From: Alphaproteobacteria bacterium
GTDB lineage: Bacteria; Pseudomonadota; Alphaproteobacteria; Puniceispirillales; Puniceispirillaceae
DNA length: 64,000 bases
NCBI GenBank assembly: GCA_009920665.1
Contig: RFZL01000002.1
Coordinates: 1-64,000, forward strand
Direction of reading: 5' to 3'
Part shown: piece after piece, positions 27,564 through 36,981 of the stretch
How positions within the stretch are numbered: position 1 is the stretch's first letter
How the letters are laid out: each line of letters begins with the position of its first letter
The notes under the pieces: generated by a model
What the model was told of the DNA's origin: nothing
The model's database searches: none
What the model saw: only the letters and a program-made list of their open reading frames with translations
Position numbers and translations under genes: made by a program

Positions 27564-27590
27564 GAAAAAACACTGGCGAGTGCTTTTTTC
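27564..27590. other. A/T-flanked hairpin between helicase and DNA methyltransferase
   Basis: GAAAAAACACT-GGCG-AGTGCTTTTTTC pairs along 11 bases with one bulge. It resembles an intrinsic terminator in both directions but lies between divergent genes, so it would act in a 5' leader, perhaps as an attenuator of the helicase. Confidence 0.4.
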
Positions 27591-27669
27591 CGCAATCCTT
27601 AACTGTCTTTTAAGACCATTCCGTTATCACTGACCCGGCTCAACTTCCCGGAATCGGTATGGTTTCATC

Positions 27670-28497
27670 GTGCGTGACAATGTCCTCCTGACCAATGCCC
27701 TTGATCATCTCCATACCGCCTTCGAGCGGATCAAACGCCCGGCCGGACCCGGTGGCACGAACAAATCGCCGGACGGCGCGTTGCTGCATGGTGACAGCCT
27801 CGAGATGATGTCGCGCCTTCCCAGCGGCAGCATCAAGGCGGTGGTGACATCGCCGCCCTATAATCTGCGCAACAGTTCGGGCAATGGCATGCGTGACGGG
27901 CGTGGCGGCAAATGGCACCGGGCCGAATTGTTGAATGGTTACACCACTCACGCCGATTCGATGCCGCACGCCGCCTATGTCGGCTGGCAGCGCCGGTGCC
28001 TTGCCGAGATGATGCGCCTGCTGCGGCCTGACGGCGCCATCTTCTACAACCACAAATGGCGCGTCCAGAAAGGCCTTCTCCAGGACCGAAGCGACATCGT
28101 CGCCGGGTTTCCGGTGCGCCAGATCATCATCTGGCACCGCTCCGGCGGGATCAATTTCAACCCCGGCTATTTCCTGCCGAATTACGAGGTGATCTATCTG
28201 ATCGCGAAGAAGGAGTTCACGCTGGCGCCAAAGGCCAACGCGCTTGGCTGTGTGTGGCGGATCGCACAGCAGACCGGCACCCCGCATCCGGCACCCTTTC
28301 CGCCGGAGCTGGCCCGCAACTGCCTTGCCGCGATTGACGAGGGGCCGGTCCTCGACCCGTTCATCGGCAGCGGCACGACCGGGCTGGTCGCCGCCGAACG
28401 CGGACTCGACTGGATCGGCATCGATATCTCGGCGGACTATCTCGACATCGCGGCACAACGAATTGCGGCGGCGCGGGCGGAACCCATACCGTCATAG
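27670..28497 (+). CDS. Orphan beta-class DNA methyltransferase
   Basis: A 275-residue SAM-dependent DNA methyltransferase. The catalytic motif TSPPYNL (near residues 60-66) precedes the SAM-binding motif LDPFIGSGTTGLVAAE (near 232-247), the order of the beta class that includes CcrM. The catalytic tetrapeptide is SPPY rather than the DPPY of CcrM, so target base (N6-adenine or N4-cytosine) is open. No restriction endonuclease gene adjoins it, so it is probably a solitary regulatory or protective enzyme. It starts with GTG at 27670, with no strong ribosome-binding site; no better in-frame start exists nearby. Confidence 0.85.
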   Translation: MRDNVLLTNALDHLHTAFERIKRPAGPGGTNKSPDGALLHGDSLEMMSRLPSGSIKAVVTSPPYNLRNSSGNGMRDGRGGKWHRAELLNGYTTHADSMPHAAYVGWQRRCLAEMMRLLRPDGAIFYNHKWRVQKGLLQDRSDIVAGFPVRQIIIWHRSGGINFNPGYFLPNYEVIYLIAKKEFTLAPKANALGCVWRIAQQTGTPHPAPFPPELARNCLAAIDEGPVLDPFIGSGTTGLVAAERGLDWIGIDISADYLDIAAQRIAAARAEPIPS

Positions 28498-28533
28498 AAC
28501 CCTAGCAATGTGTCGCGCTGGTAATGTATCGCC

Positions 28534-31326
28534 CTAGAAGTGCGCCGAGTTGGTGGTGCCCGGACGGGCCAGCGGCGGCGCGAACTTCGTCAGCTCGATG
28601 CCCTCGACGGCCGCCTTGTATTCATCCAGCGTCGGCGTCCTGCCGAGGATCGCCGACAGCACCACGACCGGCGTCGAGGCCAGCAGCGATTCGCCCGCCT
28701 TATCGGCTGAATCCTCGACGACCCGCCCCTTGAAGAGCCGTGTCGAGGTGGCCAGAACGGTATCGCCCTTCGCCGCCTTTTCCTGGTTGCCCATGCACAG
28801 ATTGCAGCCCGGCCGCTCGAGATAGAGGATGTTCTCATATTCGGTGCGGGCTTCGGTCTTCGGCCTGGCGTCGTCAAACTCGAAGCCGGAATATTTCTGC
28901 AGAATATCCCAGTCGCCCTCGTCCTTCAGCTCGTCGATGATGTTGTAGGTCGGCGCGGCAACGACCAGCGGCGCCTTGAAGGCGACGCTTCCCGCCGATT
29001 TTTCCAGATTGCGGAGCATCTGCGCGACGATCTTCACATCGCCCTTATGCACCATGCAGGACCCGACAAAGCCGAGATCGACCTTCTTGTCCGCACCATA
29101 GAAGGAAATCGGGCGGATGGTGTCATGCGTGTAGCGCTTCGAGATATCGGCGTTGGTCACATCCGGATCGGCGATCATCGGCTCGTCGATCAGGTCGAGA
29201 TCGACAACCACCTCGGCGGCGTAGCGGGCATTGGCGTCTGGCGCCAGCGCCGGCTTCTCGCCGGATTTGATCTGGGCGATACGCGTGTCGGCGATGCCGA
29301 TCAGCCGATGCAGCATCAGATCGTCATTCTCCATGCCCTTGTCGATCATGATCTGGATACGGTGTTTCGCGATCTCCAGCGATTCGATCAGCGTGGCATC
29401 CTCGGAGATGCAGATCGACGCCTTCGCCTTCATCTCGGCTGTCCAGTCGGTGAAGGTGAAGGCCTGGTCGGCCAGCAGCGTGCCGATATGGACCTCGATG
29501 ATCCGCCCCTGGAATACATTGTCGCCGAACTGCCTCAGCATCTGCGACTGCGTGGCATGAACGACATCACGGAAATCCATGTGGTCGGCCATCGTGCCGG
29601 TGAAGGTGACCTTCACCGATTCCGGGATCGGCATCGTCGCCTCGCCGGTGGCAAGCGCCAGCGCGACGGTGCCGGAATCGGCGCCGAAGGCAACGCCCTT
29701 CGACATGCGGGTATGCGAATCGCCGCCGATGATGATCGACCAGTCATCGACGGTGATGTCGTTCAGCACCTTGTGGATGACATCGGTCATCGGGGGGTAC
29801 TCGTCCTTCGGATCGCGGCCGGTGATCAGGCCGAAATCATGCATGAACTTCATCAGCCTCGGCGTGTTCTCGGCAGCCTTGAAATCCCAGACCGAGGCGG
29901 TGTGGCAACCGGACTGATAGGCGCCATCGACCTTTGGCGAGATCACGGTGGCGGCCATCGCCTCCAGCTCCTGCGCCGTCATCAGGCCGGTGGTGTCCTG
30001 CGAGCCGACAATATTGACCCTGACCCGCGCATCCGATCCGGCATGCAGCGTGGTGCCCGGCGCGATGCCGACAGCATTGGCGTTGAAGATCTTCTCGACC
30101 GCCGTCAGCCCCTGCCCGTCGATCGAGATTTCCTTTGATGGCGCGAAGGCCGATTTCAACGGCATGCCAAGCGTTTCGCAGGCGAAGGTCTGCAGCATCT
30201 TGCCAAAGACGATGGCGTAGGACCCGCCGGCGCGGATGAATTCCAGCTTCTGCGGGGTGAAGGAGGCCGAGACATCGACAAGCTCTTCATCACCGGCCTC
30301 GCTGAGGAGCTTCTTGTCCTTCGTGTTGATTTTCAGAACCGTGCCGGTCTCGACCGAATATTTCTGCTCGAGAACGGGGTTCTCGTCATTGTTCAGGATC
30401 GGGTTGCCGTCTGCGTCCAGCTTCTTGACCCAGTTCTTCAGGTCGATGCCAATGCCGCCGGTCACGCCGACCGTCGTCTGGAAGATCGGCGAAATGCCGT
30501 TGGTGCCGGCCACGATCGGGGCGATATTGACGAACGGCACATATTTGCTGGCCTGCTTGCCGGTCCACAGCGCGACATTGTTGACGCCGGACATGCGCGA
30601 CGAGCCGACACCCATCGTGCCCTTCTCGGCGATCAGCATCACCTGCTTGCCTGGATGCTGCAGCTTCAGCGCGTTGATTTCCTGCTGCGCCCGCTCCGAG
30701 ATAAAGCATTTGCCGTGCAACTCGCGGTCCGCGCGCGAATGCGCCTGATTGCCGGGTGACAGCAGATCGGTGGAGATATCGCCCTCGGCGGCGATATAGG
30801 TGACAACCTCGATCTCCTCGGCGATTTCGGGGAGGCGGGTGAAGAATTCGGCATCCGAATAGCTTTCCAGAATGTCGCGGGCGACAGCGTTGCCGGCATC
30901 GAGCGCCGTTTTCAGCCGGTCCTTGTCGGCCTCATAGAGAAACACCTGCGTCTTCAGCACCTCGGCGGCATCCGGCGCAATCGCCGCGTCATCGCCAAGT
31001 GCGAGGTCGAGCAGAACCCCGACCGACGGACCACCCTTCATATGCGACAGCAGCTCGAACGCGAAGGCCGGGGAAATCTCCGCGACCACGGCCTCGCCCA
31101 GGATGATTTCCTTCAGGAAACCCGCCTTCGCGCCGGCCGCGCTGGTCGTGCCGGGAAGCGTGTTGTAGATCAGGAAATCGAGCGAGGCGGCGCGATGCGC
31201 GTTACCGGGCTCCCTGATCTGCGCGACCAGCTCCTTTACCAGCCCGCCATCATCGATCGGCTTTGGCGCCAGCCCCTGCTGCTTGCGGTTTTCGATCTCT
31301 TCGAGATAGGCGTCATACAAAGACAT
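28534..31326 (-). CDS. acnB: Bifunctional aconitate hydratase 2 / 2-methylisocitrate dehydratase
   Basis: A 930-residue AcnB-type aconitase, isomerising citrate to isocitrate in the TCA cycle. The N-terminal HEAT-like domain starts MSLYDAYLEEIENRK; cluster ligands are the Cys in VGSCMVHKGD and the two in ERPGCNLCMGNQ near the C-terminus. It is somewhat longer than E. coli AcnB (865). The ATG at 31326 follows GGGGGA and matches family starts; the longer frame from 31410 adds unrelated sequence. Many alphaproteobacteria use AcnA instead, so AcnB is a useful lineage marker. It is divergent from ccmA. Confidence 0.95.
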   Translation of the reverse strand: MSLYDAYLEEIENRKQQGLAPKPIDDGGLVKELVAQIREPGNAHRAASLDFLIYNTLPGTTSAAGAKAGFLKEIILGEAVVAEISPAFAFELLSHMKGGPSVGVLLDLALGDDAAIAPDAAEVLKTQVFLYEADKDRLKTALDAGNAVARDILESYSDAEFFTRLPEIAEEIEVVTYIAAEGDISTDLLSPGNQAHSRADRELHGKCFISERAQQEINALKLQHPGKQVMLIAEKGTMGVGSSRMSGVNNVALWTGKQASKYVPFVNIAPIVAGTNGISPIFQTTVGVTGGIGIDLKNWVKKLDADGNPILNNDENPVLEQKYSVETGTVLKINTKDKKLLSEAGDEELVDVSASFTPQKLEFIRAGGSYAIVFGKMLQTFACETLGMPLKSAFAPSKEISIDGQGLTAVEKIFNANAVGIAPGTTLHAGSDARVRVNIVGSQDTTGLMTAQELEAMAATVISPKVDGAYQSGCHTASVWDFKAAENTPRLMKFMHDFGLITGRDPKDEYPPMTDVIHKVLNDITVDDWSIIIGGDSHTRMSKGVAFGADSGTVALALATGEATMPIPESVKVTFTGTMADHMDFRDVVHATQSQMLRQFGDNVFQGRIIEVHIGTLLADQAFTFTDWTAEMKAKASICISEDATLIESLEIAKHRIQIMIDKGMENDDLMLHRLIGIADTRIAQIKSGEKPALAPDANARYAAEVVVDLDLIDEPMIADPDVTNADISKRYTHDTIRPISFYGADKKVDLGFVGSCMVHKGDVKIVAQMLRNLEKSAGSVAFKAPLVVAAPTYNIIDELKDEGDWDILQKYSGFEFDDARPKTEARTEYENILYLERPGCNLCMGNQEKAAKGDTVLATSTRLFKGRVVEDSADKAGESLLASTPVVVLSAILGRTPTLDEYKAAVEGIELTKFAPPLARPGTTNSAHF

Positions 31327-31612
31327 TTCGTCCCCCACGAAAAATTGTCGGCGGCGCCGTGATCGCCATACCGGCCTGTTGCACCGGGTCGGCGACAGCC
31401 ATGCTGCCATCCCACATTGCTGTCATGGCAGGCGCGGCCATGGCGGCCAGCACCTGCGCAAATCTATGGAATCTGTCACCCGTCAGACGGGCGGGCCAGC
31501 CCGAGGAGCGCCTCGCAACGGTCATCATTTATATAGACCCGAGCGGGCGATTTTTCCAGTTGGAAATTGGGGGGCTGGACCATCCCCGCCCTTCGCGGGT
31601 AAACACGGTGGC

Positions 31613-32278
31613 ATGGTCACCGGAACCCGACAGAACCACGAGAATGCCCCGCTCGCCCCCACCACCGGGCTGGTTATTGACGGCGTGGTGCTGGTGCGTG
31701 GCATGCGGGTGATCCAGCCGGCGCTGAGCCATGTCATCGCGCCTGGCCGGATGAGTTTGCTGACCGGCCCGAATGGCAGCGGCAAATCAACCCTGCTTCG
31801 CGCCATCGCCGGGCGACTGCGCCCGATCGCCGGGAGTATAAGCTGCGCCGCACCGATCCTCTATGTCGGTCATGCCGATGGGCTCGCCGCCTCACTCAGC
31901 GGGCGGCGCAACCTCGGTGACTGGGCCGGGCTGAATGGTCTGCCGGTCGATGCACCGGGCGATGCGCCGGGCGATGCGGGTATGATTGATACGGCGCTGG
32001 CGTCGTTTGCCGCCGGCCCCTTTGCCGATCTGCCGGTGCGGATGCTGTCGCGTGGCCAGCGGCGGCGGCTGGCGCTGGCGCGGCTTGCATTGTCACCGGA
32101 ACGGGCGCTGTGGCTGCTGGACGAACCGGCCGCCGGGCTCGACCGCGCCGCGCAGGCGGACCTCGACAGGCTTATCACGGCGCATCTTGACCGGGGCGGC
32201 ATGGTGCTGGCGGCGACGCACACACCGCTTGGCAGCGGACACGACCATGACGAGCTGGCCCTGGAGGCGCATCCATGA
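31613..32278 (+). CDS. ccmA: Heme exporter ATP-binding protein CcmA
   Basis: A 221-residue ABC ATPase of cytochrome c maturation system I, working with CcmB, C and D to release heme from CcmE. Walker A GPNGSGKSTL, the signature LSRGQRRRLALARL and Walker B RALWLLDEPAAGLD are all present. The ATG at 31613 gives a normal-length protein; the frame opens further upstream (to 31379) but that sequence is unlike any CcmA. A repeated DAPGDAPGDAG insert lies near residue 112. The 286 bp upstream, shared with acnB, hold no clear promoter. First gene of ccmABCD. Confidence 0.92.
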   Translation: MVTGTRQNHENAPLAPTTGLVIDGVVLVRGMRVIQPALSHVIAPGRMSLLTGPNGSGKSTLLRAIAGRLRPIAGSISCAAPILYVGHADGLAASLSGRRNLGDWAGLNGLPVDAPGDAPGDAGMIDTALASFAAGPFADLPVRMLSRGQRRRLALARLALSPERALWLLDEPAAGLDRAAQADLDRLITAHLDRGGMVLAATHTPLGSGHDHDELALEAHP

Positions 32279-32979
32279 CCGGCCGCGCGATGAGTGCCAC
32301 CGTAATAACTCCCCTCGGCGCGCAGATCCGGCGCGACATCGCGCTTGGCTGGCGCGGGCGCGGACAGGCGCTGGTGATGCTGGGATTCTTCCTGATCATC
32401 ATCACGCTGTTCCCGCTGGCCACCGGGCCCGACGCCGCGCAGCTGCGCCCGATCGCCATTCCGGTGATCTGGATCGCCGCGATGCTGGCAAGCCTTGCCG
32501 GTTTCACCCGTATTTTCGCCGATGATGTGCGCTGCGGCTGGGTTGACCAGGTGGCGCTCTCGCCGCTGCCGCTGGCGCTCTATGCGCTTGCCAAGGCGGT
32601 TGTGCATTGGGCGCTGACGGCGCTGCCGATGCTGGTGGCGACGCCCTTGATGGGGTTGATGCTGTATCTGGAACCGGCCGGGATGCCGGCGTTGCTGCTG
32701 GCGCTGGCGCTTGGCACGATGGCGCTGACCTTGCTGGGGCTGATCGGCGCCGCGCTGACCGAGGGCGCGCGCGGTGGCAACGGGTTGCTGGCCGTGCTGG
32801 TCCTGCCACTGGCGGTGCCGGTGCTGATCTTCGGCGTGCTGGCCTCGACGCCGGCTGATGGTGGCATTGTCACACCACATCTGATGCTGCTTGGCGCGGT
32901 GCTGCTGGTGCTGCTGGCGCTGGCGCCGCTTGTCGCCGCGATGGCGCTTGCCGAGGCCGAGGCGGAGACCGGCGCGTGA
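32275..32979 (+). CDS. ccmB: Heme exporter membrane protein CcmB
   Basis: A 234-residue integral membrane protein with about six transmembrane helices, the permease partner of CcmA. IRRDIALGWRGRGQ (about 18-31) and the DDVRCGWVDQVALSPLPL segment (about 83-100) are CcmB signatures. It overlaps ccmA by 4 bases (ATGA). Confidence 0.93.
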   Translation: MTGRAMSATVITPLGAQIRRDIALGWRGRGQALVMLGFFLIIITLFPLATGPDAAQLRPIAIPVIWIAAMLASLAGFTRIFADDVRCGWVDQVALSPLPLALYALAKAVVHWALTALPMLVATPLMGLMLYLEPAGMPALLLALALGTMALTLLGLIGAALTEGARGGNGLLAVLVLPLAVPVLIFGVLASTPADGGIVTPHLMLLGAVLLVLLALAPLVAAMALAEAEAETGA

Positions 32980-33077
32980 GTGGCGGGTTTGACAGCCGGG
33001 GCCGCGACGGCAGGTCGCTGCCCGCACAGCCGCCGATGTCATTGTCATCGCCGGCGGGCCCGGTGTAGGAAGGGGCC

Positions 33078-33827
33078 ATGTTCGACTATCTTGCCAACCC
33101 GACGCGTTTCATGCGGCTTGCCGACTGGCTGTTGCGGCCGCTGGCGCTGCTGGCGACGGGGTTGCTTGCAGCCGGCCTCTATTACGGGCTGCTGGCCTCA
33201 CCACCCGATTATCAGCAGGGCGAGACGGTGCGGATCATGTATGTGCATGTGCCGGCGGCCTGGCTTGCCAGTCTTGGCTATGTCGCGCTGGGGCTGTGCG
33301 GGCTGTTCTATGTTGTCTGGCGGCACCCGCTTGCCGATGTCGCGCTGCGCGCGATGGCGCCGGTCGGCGCGATGTTCGCCTTCCTGACACTGGTCACCGG
33401 CGCCTTCTGGGGCAAGCCGATGTGGGGCGCCTGGTGGGTGTGGGACGCGCGTCTGACCTCGATGCTGATCCTGTTCTTCTTCTATCTCGGCGTGATCGCG
33501 CTGGCCAACGGCTTCGACCAGCCCGAGCGCGGCAGCCGCCCGGCGGCGCTGTTGGCGCTTGTCGGCATGATCAATGTGCCGATCGTCAAATTCTCGGTTG
33601 ACTGGTGGAACACGCTTCACCAGCCGGCCAGCCTGATCCGCAGCGGCGGCGTGTCGATCGATCCGGCGATGCTGACGCCGCTGCTGCTGATGCTTGCCGG
33701 CACGCATTGCTATTTCGCGGTGATCGTGATCCTGCGCATGAAATCGATCCTGGCCGAACGACGGATCATGACGATGCAGCTTCGCCGCGCCGCAACGGCG
33801 ATGCCACCAGACGGGGGCACGGGTTGA
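33078..33827 (+). CDS. ccmC: Heme-handling membrane protein CcmC
   Basis: A 249-residue inner-membrane protein with six predicted helices that loads heme onto CcmE. The tryptophan-rich periplasmic motif WGAWWVWDARLTS is at 116-128, and the two axial-ligand histidines of the family are His57 (in YVHVPAAW) and His181 (in WWNTLHQPAS). GGAAGGGG precedes the ATG. It is 98 bases after ccmB and its stop overlaps the ccmD start by one base. Confidence 0.95.
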   Translation: MFDYLANPTRFMRLADWLLRPLALLATGLLAAGLYYGLLASPPDYQQGETVRIMYVHVPAAWLASLGYVALGLCGLFYVVWRHPLADVALRAMAPVGAMFAFLTLVTGAFWGKPMWGAWWVWDARLTSMLILFFFYLGVIALANGFDQPERGSRPAALLALVGMINVPIVKFSVDWWNTLHQPASLIRSGGVSIDPAMLTPLLLMLAGTHCYFAVIVILRMKSILAERRIMTMQLRRAATAMPPDGGTG

Positions 33828-33997
33828 TGGCGGCGTTTCTCGATATGGGCGGGTTCGCGGCCTTTGTCTGGCCCTGCTATGCGCTCAGTCTTGGCGGGAT
33901 GGTCTGGCTCGGCCTCACAAGCTGGCACCGCGCCCGCACCGCCGCAAGGCAGCTTGCCGAGATGAGTGGCGAGGAAGGCTCCAAGGCAGACGGATAG
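33827..33997 (+). CDS. ccmD: Heme exporter small subunit CcmD
   Basis: A 56-residue protein with one membrane helix (AAFVWPCYALSLGGMVWLGLT, seen as two overlapping halves) followed by a basic, coiled-coil-like tail (WHRARTAARQLAEM). This matches CcmD, which ties CcmC and CcmE to the CcmAB complex. Its ATG overlaps the ccmC stop (TGATG). No ccmE follows; the operon ends here, convergent with the RamA-like gene. Confidence 0.85.
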   Translation: MAAFLDMGGFAAFVWPCYALSLGGMVWLGLTSWHRARTAARQLAEMSGEEGSKADG

Positions 33998-34004
33998 CCC
34001 ACCC

Positions 34005-36035
34005 CTAGCGTGACCGGCGGCGGCCCCCGCGGCGGCGGCCGCTTTCGATGGCCGGGGCCTCGTCCGGGGTCAGTTCACGCACCGGCAGATCGACCGCCTG
34101 CGACAGTTTCTCATACGGCTCTGACTGGTGCGGGATCGCCATCGCCTTGACGAACTGGTCCTGGAAGGACGCCTCGACGGCTGTCTCGATCTTCTCGATG
34201 TCACGGACCACGGCCTCGATCTCGCGGCGCGCACCCTTGTTCAGCAACGCCATACGCGCGCCGGTGCCGGCCGAATTGCCAGCCGCCCGCACATTCTCCA
34301 GCGCACAGTCCGGGATCATGCCAAGCACCATCGCGTATTTCGGGTCGATATGCGTGCCGAATGCACCGGCCAGCACCACCCGGTCAACCGATTTCAGCGC
34401 CATCTTGTCCATCAGCAGGCGGAACCCGGCATGCAGCGCCGCCTTGGCAAGCTGGATCGCGCGGACGTCGTTCTGCGTCACCACAACATTGTCCGAGACG
34501 CGGTAGGCAAAGGTGCGCCCGTCCGCCTCGATCCGCGGCGAGATGGCGGCTTTCGCACCGTTGACCACCCCGTCGGCAGTCAGGATTTCGGCAAGATACA
34601 TCTCGGCCAGCACCTCAATGATACCGGACCCGCAGATGCCGGTGATGCCGGTGGATTTCACGGCCTCGTCAAACCCGTCCTCGTCCGACCATCGCTCGAC
34701 ACCGATGACACGGAATCGCGGCTCCAGCGTTTCTGGATTGATCCTGATCCGCTCTATGGCCCCTGGCGCGGCGCGCTGGCCAGAGGATATCTGCGCCCCC
34801 TCGAAGGCCGGGCCGGTCGGCGACGAGGCTGCCAGCATCCGCTTGCTGTTGCCGACGACAATCTCGGCATTCGTGCCGACATCGACAACCAGCGTGTTGA
34901 CCTCACCCTTCTGCGGCGCCTCGGCCAGCACCACACCGGCGGCATCGGCACCAACATGACCGGCAATACAGGGCAGGACATAAACACGGGCACCGCGATT
35001 CACCTGAAGACCGATCTCGCTGGCCCGCATCTCGACCGCGGTGTCGACGGCCAGCGCAAAGGGCGCGCCGCCAAGCTCGACCGGGTCGATCCCCAGAAGC
35101 AGATGATGCATCACCGGATTGCCGACAAGGACAATCTCCACAACATCATCGGCGTCCATGCCGGCCTGTTCGGCGGCGCCAGTGATCAGCTTTTGCAGTC
35201 CATCGATGACGGCCTCGGTCATTTCCACGTGACCACCGGGGTTCATGATGCCGTAGGAAACCCGGCTCATCAGATCCTCGCCAAAGCGGATCTGCGGGTT
35301 CATCGCGCCGGTAGAGGCCAGCACATCGCCAGTGACCATGTCACACAGATGCGCCGACATGGTGGTCGAACCGACATCGATGGCGATACCGGCAACACGC
35401 TCCTTCAGCCCCGGCCAGATACCGACAATCCGGTTGCCGTCGCGAAGCGCCACCGTCACCTGCCACTTGCCGGCCCGCAACACCGGTTGCAACTGCTGCA
35501 GGATATGCAGGTCGCAGTCGATCTCGCCGGTCACCCGGTCAGGCCATTGCGTCTGCAACGCCTCGACAAGGCGGCGCAGATCGCCGGACGGTTCATGCAT
35601 GTCAGGCTCGCGCACCTCGACAAGGCACAGCCTGATGATCGGGTCCATCTCGATCTGGCGGTCATCAGCCGCCTTGCGGACAAGCTGGTTGTGAACCTGG
35701 CTTTCCGGCGGCACATCGATGACGACATCAGCGAGGAGCGTCGACTGGCAGGACAGGCGCCGCCCTTCGGCAAGGCCCTTCTTGTCAGCATAGCGGGTCT
35801 CGACGGCGGTCACGCCGCACAGGCTGCCCGGACCCGAGGAAATGCCATGCTTGGCGAATTCGCCGGTGCCGACATCAACCTGGCAGCGGCCGCACAGCGC
35901 ACGGCCACCGCAGACGGAATCGATATCGACCCCAAGGGTCCGCGCCGCCTGCAATACGGTCGTACCGGCCGGCACATGCCCCTGGCGCCCCGAGGGGGTG
36001 AAGACAATCTTGATAACGGAGCCGTCTTCAGCCAT
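34005..36035 (-). CDS. RamA-like corrinoid reactivation protein (2Fe-2S + ASKHA)
   Basis: A 676-residue protein with an N-terminal plant-type 2Fe-2S ferredoxin domain (Cys42, 48, 51 and 96) and a large ASKHA-fold ATPase domain: phosphate loops at AIDVGSTTMSAHL and VVDVGTNAEIVVG and a late AGAFGTHIDP. Proteins of this architecture (RACo/DUF4445) reduce inactive cob(II)alamin in an ATP-dependent step, restoring the corrinoid protein. The last 13 residues are Arg-rich (GRRRGGRRRSR). It is the last gene of the corrinoid operon, 15 bases after the methyltransferase, as expected for an activator. No obvious strong ribosome-binding site precedes the ATG at 36035. Confidence 0.88.
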   Translation of the reverse strand: MAEDGSVIKIVFTPSGRQGHVPAGTTVLQAARTLGVDIDSVCGGRALCGRCQVDVGTGEFAKHGISSGPGSLCGVTAVETRYADKKGLAEGRRLSCQSTLLADVVIDVPPESQVHNQLVRKAADDRQIEMDPIIRLCLVEVREPDMHEPSGDLRRLVEALQTQWPDRVTGEIDCDLHILQQLQPVLRAGKWQVTVALRDGNRIVGIWPGLKERVAGIAIDVGSTTMSAHLCDMVTGDVLASTGAMNPQIRFGEDLMSRVSYGIMNPGGHVEMTEAVIDGLQKLITGAAEQAGMDADDVVEIVLVGNPVMHHLLLGIDPVELGGAPFALAVDTAVEMRASEIGLQVNRGARVYVLPCIAGHVGADAAGVVLAEAPQKGEVNTLVVDVGTNAEIVVGNSKRMLAASSPTGPAFEGAQISSGQRAAPGAIERIRINPETLEPRFRVIGVERWSDEDGFDEAVKSTGITGICGSGIIEVLAEMYLAEILTADGVVNGAKAAISPRIEADGRTFAYRVSDNVVVTQNDVRAIQLAKAALHAGFRLLMDKMALKSVDRVVLAGAFGTHIDPKYAMVLGMIPDCALENVRAAGNSAGTGARMALLNKGARREIEAVVRDIEKIETAVEASFQDQFVKAMAIPHQSEPYEKLSQAVDLPVRELTPDEAPAIESGRRRGGRRRSR

Positions 36036-36050
36036 CGCCGCTGGCCCCGG

Positions 36051-36953
36051 TCAGGCGCTGCGCCGGCGCCGCGTCTGCCGGCGCTCGCGCCCACCCTCGC
36101 CGGCCGCGGCCGGCTCGCGGAACCGCTTGATCCAGTTGCGACATTCAGGGTCATGGCCATTCATCACATTGGCCCCCATGATCCCGGTCATCTCTTCGGA
36201 ATGGAGCGGGTTCATGATCGCCGAGGTCATGCCGGCGCCGGCCGCCATCGACAGGAAGGCGGCGTTCATGCCATGCCGGTTCGGCAGGCCAAAGGAGATG
36301 TTCGACGCGCCGCAGGTGGTGTTCACCTTCAGCTCGCTCCGAAGCCGGATGATCAGATCCAGCGCCGACCTGCCGGCAAGATTGATCGCCCCGACCGGCA
36401 TGATCAGCGGGTCGACAACCACATCCTCGCGCGGGATCCCGTAATCCTCGGCCCGCTCGACGATCTTCTTCGCCACCTCATAGCGGACATTCGGATCCTC
36501 CGAGATACCGGTCTCGTCATTCGAGATCGCGACCACGGCGGCACCATATTTCTTCACCAGCGGCAGAACCACCTCGAGCCGCTCTTCCTCGCCGGTCACC
36601 GAATTGACCAGCGCCTTGCCCTTGTAGGCGGCAAGCCCGGATTCCAGCGCGGCGACGATCGAGCTGTCGATGGCAAGCGGCACATCAACCGTGTCCTGGA
36701 CCAGCCGGATGGATTCGGCGAGGATCGCCGGCTCGTCGGCCATCGGGATGCCGGCATTCACATCCAGCATCGTGGCGCCAGCCTCGACCTGCGCGATGGC
36801 ATCGGAAATAACGCGGCTATAGTCACCGGCCGCCATTTCCGCGGCCAGCAGCTTGCGCCCGGTCGGGTTGATCCGCTCGCCAATCACACAGAAGGGCGAG
36901 TCAAAACCGATCACGACTTCCTGCTTGTCGGACGAAATCACGGTGTTGGTCAT
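36051..36953 (-). CDS. Methyltetrahydrofolate:corrinoid methyltransferase (MtgA/AcsE type)
   Basis: A 300-residue pterin-binding TIM-barrel protein that moves a methyl group between a corrinoid protein and THF. Family features are IGERINPTGRK (24-34), the MLDVNAG segment (62-68), NSVTGEEER and GASNISFGLPNRHGMN. In a demethylation pathway it would run from methyl-corrinoid to methyl-THF. The final 14 residues (RERRQTRRRRSA) are very basic, a tail not required by the barrel. GGAGC lies before the ATG. It sits between metF and the RamA-like gene. Confidence 0.9.
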   Translation of the reverse strand: MTNTVISSDKQEVVIGFDSPFCVIGERINPTGRKLLAAEMAAGDYSRVISDAIAQVEAGATMLDVNAGIPMADEPAILAESIRLVQDTVDVPLAIDSSIVAALESGLAAYKGKALVNSVTGEEERLEVVLPLVKKYGAAVVAISNDETGISEDPNVRYEVAKKIVERAEDYGIPREDVVVDPLIMPVGAINLAGRSALDLIIRLRSELKVNTTCGASNISFGLPNRHGMNAAFLSMAAGAGMTSAIMNPLHSEEMTGIMGANVMNGHDPECRNWIKRFREPAAAGEGGRERRQTRRRRSA

Positions 36954-36981
36954 CTGTCTTGCTCCTTTGGCGACCGGGCGT

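Noticed and set aside
27670-28497. Calling the DNA methyltransferase CcrM
   Set aside because: Its catalytic motif is SPPY rather than DPPY, and the CcrM C-terminal extension is absent.
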